Assembly (NCBI GenBank): GCA_038211015.1
Contig: JBBQVZ010000038.1
Coordinates: 1 to 25,737 of the forward strand
Direction of reading: 5' to 3'
Origin: JBBQVZ01 sp038211015
GTDB taxonomy: Bacteria; Actinomycetota; UBA4738; HRBIN12
DNA: 25,737 bases
Below the pieces are notes generated by a model that did no database searches, was not told the DNA's origin, and saw only the letters and a program-made list of their open reading frames with translations. A program made the translations under genes and the position numbers. Numbering within the stretch: position 1 is the first letter of the stretch; the number at the start of each line of letters is the position of its first letter. This document shows, in pieces, positions 21,106 through 25,737 of the stretch.

Positions 21106-22637
21106 AGCCCGTCCTCACCCCCGATCAGGCGTCGGCGCTCGACCGGGAGACGCAGGCTCGCGGGATCCCCGCCGGCCTCCTCATGGAGCGTGCGGGACGG
21201 GCCGTCGCTCGTGCGGCTCTCGACGTCATGGGCGGTTCCTACGGGCGGCGCGCGGTCGTCGTCTGCGGGAAGGGGAACAACGGCGGCGACGGGTTGGTCG
21301 CGGCGCTGCATCTCGCGCGGTGGGGTGTGCGAGTCGCGGTCGTCGCCGTCGAAGCGCTGGGCGACCTGCGCGAGCCGGCGGCGGGCAACGCGGCTCGCCT
21401 GGACGAGGTCACGTCGGTCCGCGTGCTGCCGTTCGATCACGGGATGCTCGATCGTGAGCTGCGCCGGGCCGACGTCGCCATCGACGCGCTCTTCGGCACG
21501 GGTTTCCGTGGTATCCCCGAGGACGATTGGGCCGACGCCATCGCCGGGCTGAACGCGTCACCCGTCGCGGTCGTGGCCGTCGACATCCCCTCGGGGGTGA
21601 ACGGCGCCACCGGCGCGGTGGAAGGCGACGCGGTTCGCGCCGACCTCACCGTGACGTTCGGCGCGCCCAAGGTTGGCGTCGTCGTCTTGCCCGGGGCCGA
21701 GTTGGCGGGTGTGGTTCGCGTCGCCGATATCGGGTTCCCGCAGGACCTGGTGCTCGCCCGGGCGTTCCTGACGGAGCCCGCCGACGTGGCCGCCGTCCTG
21801 CCCGAACGCGAGACCGACACCCACAAGCGCGCGACTGGCGTGCTGGTCGTCGTCGCCGGCTCGCGCGACATGACGGGAGCTGCCGGTCTCATCGCCCGGG
21901 GGGCGGGTCGGATCGGGACGGGACTGGTCCAGGTCGCCGCCCCGGAGGGCATCCTGCCGGTCGTGCAGGCGGGGCTCGCGGAGTCGACGTTCTTGCCGCT
22001 GCCCGAGACGTCCGTCGGTACCGTCGCGGCCGCGGCGCTCGACACGCTCCTGGACCGCCTCGAGGGCGCGGACGCCGTCGCGATCGGTCCCGGCCTCTCC
22101 ACCAACGAGGAGACCGCGGATCTCGTTCGACGATTGGTCCGCGACTGTCCAGTGCCGTTCGTCCTCGACGCCGACGGGTTGAACGCGTTCACGGGGCGTG
22201 CGGCCGAGCTCGCCGATCGCAAGTCGGACGCGGTCCTCACGCCGCACGTCGGGGAGTTCGTTCGCCTCTCCGGCGTGTCGGCCCGCGAGCTCGCCGACGA
22301 TCGCATGACCCACGCACGCGCCCTGGCCGAGCGGACCGGCGCCGTGACGTTGCTGAAGGGCAGCCGAACGCTGGTCGCGACGCCCGACGGCGTCGTCAGG
22401 ATCAACCCCACCGGCGGCCCGGTCCTCGCCACGGCCGGTTCGGGAGACGTCTTGACCGGGATCATCGGGGGGTTGCTGGCTCGCGGGCTCGATCCGGCGG
22501 ACGCGGCGTTCGCGGGCGCCTACGTCCACGGTCTCGCGGGGATCCTGGCGGGCCGGTCGTCGGGGGAGGGGACGCTCGCATCCGACATCGCGCGCCACGT
22601 GCCGGAGGCCGTGAACCGGGTGTGGGAGGACGCGTGA
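21102..22637 (+). CDS. nnr: Bifunctional NAD(P)H-hydrate epimerase / ADP-dependent dehydratase
   Basis: Nnr repairs NADH and NADPH hydrates, damaged cofactors formed by heat or by GAPDH. The 511 residues carry both domains: YjeF_N epimerase (residues ~1-215, with GKGNNGGDGLVAALHLARWG at 56-75 and VDIPSGVNGATGAV) and YjeF_C dehydratase (residues ~225-511, ribokinase-like, HKRATGVLVVVAGS and the ATAGSGDVLTGIIGGLLARG motif with D449). The GTG at 21102 is in a GTGA overlap with acpS. The bifunctional form and this neighbourhood (acpS, alr) recur in actinobacteria. The stop overlaps alr by GTGA. Confidence 0.96.
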   Translation: MKPVLTPDQASALDRETQARGIPAGLLMERAGRAVARAALDVMGGSYGRRAVVVCGKGNNGGDGLVAALHLARWGVRVAVVAVEALGDLREPAAGNAARLDEVTSVRVLPFDHGMLDRELRRADVAIDALFGTGFRGIPEDDWADAIAGLNASPVAVVAVDIPSGVNGATGAVEGDAVRADLTVTFGAPKVGVVVLPGAELAGVVRVADIGFPQDLVLARAFLTEPADVAAVLPERETDTHKRATGVLVVVAGSRDMTGAAGLIARGAGRIGTGLVQVAAPEGILPVVQAGLAESTFLPLPETSVGTVAAAALDTLLDRLEGADAVAIGPGLSTNEETADLVRRLVRDCPVPFVLDADGLNAFTGRAAELADRKSDAVLTPHVGEFVRLSGVSARELADDRMTHARALAERTGAVTLLKGSRTLVATPDGVVRINPTGGPVLATAGSGDVLTGIIGGLLARGLDPADAAFAGAYVHGLAGILAGRSSGEGTLASDIARHVPEAVNRVWEDA

Positions 22638-23734
22638 GCAGCCTGCGTCCCACGTGGGTCGAGGTCGATCTGGATGCGGTCCGTCACAACGTGCGCGCGT
22701 TGAAGCCCGAAGAGGTGGAGCTGATGGCCGTGGTGAAGGCGGACGCGTACGGCCACGGCGCTGTCGCGGTCGCCGGGGCCGCGCTCGAGGCGGGCGCCAC
22801 GTGGATCGGCGTCGCGCTCGTCGAGGAAGGGCTCCGGCTTCGGGAAGCGGGGATCGAGGCGCCCATCTTGGTCCTGTCGGAGTTCCCGCCCGGGTCCGAG
22901 CTCCTGGCGATCGCGGCCGAGCTCACGCCCAGCCTGTACTCCGACGCCGCTCTCGCCCGGCTGTCGGAGGCCGCGTCCGGGCGCGAGATCGGCGTGCACG
23001 TGAAGGTCGATACCGGGATGCATCGGGCCGGCGTCTATCCACCCGAGGCCACGAAGGCCTTCGTCGATCGCGTGGCCTCGCGCGGGCTGCGCATCGGGGC
23101 CTTGTGGACGCACTTCGCCAGCTCCTCAGAGGATGAGAAGACCACGCTGGTCCAGCTGGAACGCTTCATCGCGGTCGTCGAGGAGGTGCGCGACGCCGGG
23201 CACGCGCCGGCGATCCTGCACACCGCGAACAGCGGTGCCACGATCCTGTACCCGGAGACCCATCTCGACCTCGTCCGGACGGGGATCGCGATGTACGGCC
23301 TGGAACCCGCTCCCGGCGTGGCCGACGGTCTGGGGCTTCGCCCGGCGCTCACCTGGCGGTCGAAGGTCGCCGCGACCAGGCGACTCCCCGCCGGGGAGCG
23401 CGTCTCCTACGGACACCGATACCTGCTGGAGCACGACGCAAACGTCGCCACGGTGCCGGTGGGCTACGCCGACGGCTACCCTCGCATCCTGTCGTCCCGG
23501 GCCGACGTCTTGATCCGGGGGCATCGATGCCGGGTGGCGGGGAGCGTGACGATGGATCAGCTGATCGTGGATTGCGGCGACGTGCCGGTCGAACCCGGCG
23601 ACGACGTCGTCCTGCTCGGCCGCCAAGGGGACGAAGCGATCACCGCGGAGGAGCTCGCCATCCAGGCCGACACCATCGGGTACGAGATCGTCACCGGGAT
23701 CGGCGCTCGGGTTCCGCGGGAGCATGTGGCATGA
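22634..23734 (+). CDS. alr: Alanine racemase
   Basis: Alr is a PLP enzyme making D-alanine for peptidoglycan. The 366 residues are the normal length. The PLP lysine is K35 in AVVKADAYGHG; the opposite catalytic tyrosine is Y259 in GERVSYGHRY; HVKVDTGMHRAG, HTANSGATI and the PVGYADGYPR strings are also present. The GTG at 22634 lies in a GTGA overlap with nnr; an open frame extending far upstream is only a shadow of nnr. The gene is coupled to the hydrolase downstream by an ATGA overlap. Confidence 0.97.
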   Translation: MSSLRPTWVEVDLDAVRHNVRALKPEEVELMAVVKADAYGHGAVAVAGAALEAGATWIGVALVEEGLRLREAGIEAPILVLSEFPPGSELLAIAAELTPSLYSDAALARLSEAASGREIGVHVKVDTGMHRAGVYPPEATKAFVDRVASRGLRIGALWTHFASSSEDEKTTLVQLERFIAVVEEVRDAGHAPAILHTANSGATILYPETHLDLVRTGIAMYGLEPAPGVADGLGLRPALTWRSKVAATRRLPAGERVSYGHRYLLEHDANVATVPVGYADGYPRILSSRADVLIRGHRCRVAGSVTMDQLIVDCGDVPVEPGDDVVLLGRQGDEAITAEELAIQADTIGYEIVTGIGARVPREHVA

Positions 23735-24855
23735 GCACGAAGCGCACGGCGGCGATCGCGACCGCCGTCGCGGCCGGCACCGTCGCCGCGGGTGCCGCGG
23801 CGCGCGTCCTGATAGGTCGCCGTCACCGGGCCAACGAAGGGGCGTCGACGATCGGCGACCTGCCTCCTGAGGAGCTCGATCCGATCGTGTCGTTCGATGG
23901 CACCGAGATCGCCATCAGGGTCGCCGGGGAGCCCAACGCGCCGTTGCTGCTCTTCACCCACGGGTTCAGCCTGGACATGTCCGTCTGGCACGAGCAGTGG
24001 ATCGATCTGGCCGACGACTTCCGGTGCGTGTTGATGGACCACCGTTCGCACGGGGCGAGCGCGGAGGCGGCGCACGGAGACCTGTCGATCCGCGCGATGG
24101 GGCGAGACATCGCCGCGGTGCTCGACGCGGTTGCCCTCGACCGGCCGGCGGTGGTGGTCGGTCACAGCATGGGAGCCATGGCGATCATCGCGATGGCCGA
24201 GCAGCGTCCCGAGCTCTTCGGCTCGCGGGTCGCCGGCGTCGCACTGATCGGCGCTTCGTCCTCGGACCTCTTCCGCGGCGCGATGGGATCCGTGGCCGGG
24301 CTCCTACGTCTCCGACTGGGAACGATCGCGACCGCGGCTCGCCGCGTCGATCGCCTGCGTCGCGCCGTCCTCGCGGGTCCCGCCGACATGGGTGGTGTCT
24401 TCGCACGGATGACCCAGTTCGGTCCGGAGCCGCAGCCACATCTGGTCGACCACATCGTTGGGCTGGCCGGCCGGGCCCGACCGGAGGTGTGGACCGACGG
24501 CCTCGCCGAACTGATGGAGATGGATCTCCGCCACGCCCTACCTCGGGTCCGGGTGCCCGCGATCGTGATCGTGGGACAGCACGACCGGGTGACCCCGCCG
24601 GCGACGGCCGTCGAGCTGGTCGGCGCACTCCCGGACGCGACGCTCGCGGTCGTCGAGCACGCGGGGCATATGGCCATGCTCGAACGACCTGCCGAGGTGA
24701 ACCACCACATCCGTGTCTTCGCACGGCGTTGCCTCCCCGAGGGCGACCCGAGCGCGAACGGCACCGGAACCCTGAAGAAGACGCCGACCCGGAAGACCAC
24801 TAGCGGGAAGACCACGAGCAAGGGCACGCAGGAGACCCCGGGGAAGACGGCGTGA
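23731..24855 (+). CDS. Membrane-anchored alpha/beta hydrolase
   Basis: The 374-residue protein has an N-terminal hydrophobic, Ala-rich segment (residues ~7-28), probably a signal anchor or uncleaved signal, then an alpha/beta-hydrolase domain (~50-335). The catalytic triad is visible: S146 in VGHSMGAM, D285 in GQHDRVTP and H313 in EHAGHMAMLERP; HGFS at 77-80 supplies the oxyanion hole. The C-terminal ~35 residues are rich in Thr and Lys (KKTPTRKTTSGK) and look disordered. The substrate cannot be told from sequence. A hydrolase of this type between alr and tsaE is common in actinobacteria, so the placement is conserved, and a cell-envelope role is plausible. Confidence 0.88.
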   Translation: MSTKRTAAIATAVAAGTVAAGAAARVLIGRRHRANEGASTIGDLPPEELDPIVSFDGTEIAIRVAGEPNAPLLLFTHGFSLDMSVWHEQWIDLADDFRCVLMDHRSHGASAEAAHGDLSIRAMGRDIAAVLDAVALDRPAVVVGHSMGAMAIIAMAEQRPELFGSRVAGVALIGASSSDLFRGAMGSVAGLLRLRLGTIATAARRVDRLRRAVLAGPADMGGVFARMTQFGPEPQPHLVDHIVGLAGRARPEVWTDGLAELMEMDLRHALPRVRVPAIVIVGQHDRVTPPATAVELVGALPDATLAVVEHAGHMAMLERPAEVNHHIRVFARRCLPEGDPSANGTGTLKKTPTRKTTSGKTTSKGTQETPGKTA

Positions 24856-25496
24856 CGCGGACGCTGGCCGAGGCCGCGGCCGACGCCGCCACGTGTCCGA
24901 AGTGCCGTCTCGCGCAGACCCGGACGCAGGTCGTGTTCGGCGTGGGAGCTCCCGACGCCGACCTGCTGTTCATCGGTGAGGCGCCGGGGTTCCACGAGGA
25001 CAAGCAGGGCGAGCCGTTCGTCGGCGCAGCCGGGCAGTTGTTGACGCGGATGCTCGGCGAGATCGGACTCCGACGCGAAGACGTCTACATCGCCAACGTG
25101 TTGAAGTGCCGGCCACCGGCCAACCGCGACCCGTTGCCGGACGAGATCGAAGCGTGCACGCCGTGGCTCGTCGAGCAGATCTCGTTCATCCAGCCACGCT
25201 TGGTCAGCACGCTCGGGAACTTCGCGACGAAGTTCGTGTTGAATACGTCGCAGGGCATCACGCGGCTGCGCGGACAGGCGTTCCCGTGGCACGGTCGGAC
25301 GGTGATCCCGACGTTCCACCCGGCGGCGATCCTCCGAAGCGGCGGAGATGGATCGAAGCAGTTCGAGCTCTTCCGCGAGGACTTCGGCCTGATCGGCCGG
25401 ACGCTGCAGGAACTGCGCGAGCCTCCTCTCGACGAGGCACCGGCGGACGCCGGGGGTGAGACGGCTGCGGGCGAGGAGCAGCTGGAGCTCTTCTGA
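24852..25496 (+). CDS. udg: Uracil-DNA glycosylase, family 4 (iron-sulfur)
   Basis: Family-4 UDGs remove uracil from DNA and carry a 4Fe-4S cluster. The four cluster ligands are visible at C15 and C18 (TCPKCRL), C86 (VLKCRPPANR) and C102 (EACTPW). The catalytic motif is GEAPG (42-46), followed by FVGAAGQLLTRML; the second motif is TFHPAA (155-159). The 214-residue length is usual. The last five residues are QLELF, close to the clamp-binding consensus QL(S/D)LF, after a disordered Ala/Glu/Gly-rich linker. GTG 24852 is in a GTGA overlap with the hydrolase; the stop is in a TGATG overlap with tsaE. Its place between the hydrolase and tsaE is not the usual one in Streptomyces or Mycobacterium. 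Confidence 0.95.
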   Translation: MTRTLAEAAADAATCPKCRLAQTRTQVVFGVGAPDADLLFIGEAPGFHEDKQGEPFVGAAGQLLTRMLGEIGLRREDVYIANVLKCRPPANRDPLPDEIEACTPWLVEQISFIQPRLVSTLGNFATKFVLNTSQGITRLRGQAFPWHGRTVIPTFHPAAILRSGGDGSKQFELFREDFGLIGRTLQELREPPLDEAPADAGGETAAGEEQLELF

Positions 25497-25737
25497 TGAG
25501 GATCGAGCTGCGGGCCGGGACCGCCGACGACACCCGTGCGGTGGGTGAGGCGATCGCCGCGCTGCTCCTTCCGCGAGATGCCGTGATCCTCACGGGGGAG
25601 CTCGGTGCGGGGAAGACCACGCTGGTGCAGGGGATCGCCCGCGGATTGGGCGTGACCGAGCACGTGGTCTCGCCCACGTTCACGCTGGTGCGCGAGTACC
25701 ACGGTCGCCTGGAGGTCGCGCACGTCGACGTCTATCG
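25496..25737 (+). CDS. tsaE: tRNA t6A biosynthesis ATPase TsaE, 3' end cut by the window
   Basis: TsaE is the ATPase that works with TsaB and TsaD to install threonylcarbamoyl adenosine at tRNA position 37. Eighty residues are visible, starting at ATG 25496, which shares a base with the udg stop. The Walker A motif ILTGELGAGKTTL is at residues 31-43 (K40, T41), and SPTFTLVREYHGRLEVAHVDVY is the family strand region leading to the Walker B. The missing C-terminal half would follow. In actinobacteria tsaB, rimI and tsaD usually come next. Confidence 0.94.
   Translation, partial: MRIELRAGTADDTRAVGEAIAALLLPRDAVILTGELGAGKTTLVQGIARGLGVTEHVVSPTFTLVREYHGRLEVAHVDVY

Noticed and set aside
21527..22633. 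A long in-frame extension upstream of alr, apparently fused
   Set aside because: It is an Arg-rich out-of-frame reading of nnr; the GTG at 22634 gives the normal alanine racemase start.

Overview
This window is a high-GC bacterial chromosome segment carrying the S10-spc-alpha ribosomal protein superoperon, followed by rplM-rpsI and a housekeeping run. The order rplM-rpsI-glmM-glmS-acpS-nnr-alr-hydrolase-tsaE, the many GTG starts (14 GTG and 2 TTG among 40 visible starts), the short zinc-type S14 and the TANNNT -10 boxes close to start codons all suggest an actinobacterium. Two traits fit the well-studied actinobacterial genera poorly and hint at a deeper-branching lineage. The adenylate kinase has a long, four-cysteine lid, and rpsD is absent from the alpha operon. 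The class cannot be fixed from sequence inspection alone.

Layout: 1-8281 holds the end of rplD, then rplW, rplB, rpsS, rplV, rpsC, rplP, rpmC, rpsQ, rplN, rplX, rplE, rpsN, rpsH, rplF, rplR, rpsE, rpmD and rplO, nearly all touching or overlapping. 8303-11013 holds secY, adk and map. 11044-14528 is the alpha operon (infA, rpmJ, rpsM, rpsK, rpoA, rplQ, truA), with its own promoter and a structured leader. 14541-15732 is rplM-rpsI, again with a clear promoter and a perfect hairpin at the predicted 5' end of the message. A small minus-strand DUF2007-like gene (15742-16032) sits between rpsI and glmM. 16102-19313 encodes glmM and glmS for UDP-GlcNAc precursor synthesis. 19335-20675 encodes an exported protein with a TIMP/NTR-like N-terminal domain and a probable beta-propeller. 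20731 to the window end is a tightly overlapping set: acpS, nnr, alr, an alpha/beta hydrolase, a family-4 uracil-DNA glycosylase and the start of tsaE.

Together the genes cover translation (ribosomal proteins, IF-1, TruA, TsaE), transcription (RpoA), protein export and N-terminal maturation (SecY, Map), nucleotide balance (Adk), cell-wall precursor supply (GlmM, GlmS, Alr), lipid carrier activation (AcpS) and repair of metabolites or DNA (Nnr, UDG). No tRNA, rRNA, CRISPR array, insertion sequence or phage gene was seen. No intergenic stretch exceeds about 150 bases. I did not find a convincing new multi-gene system. The observations most worth checking are the 5'-terminal hairpins of the rplM and infA messages, the TIMP-like secreted protein, the low-complexity tails on L13 and S3, the missing rpsD and the clamp-binding-like C-terminus of the UDG.
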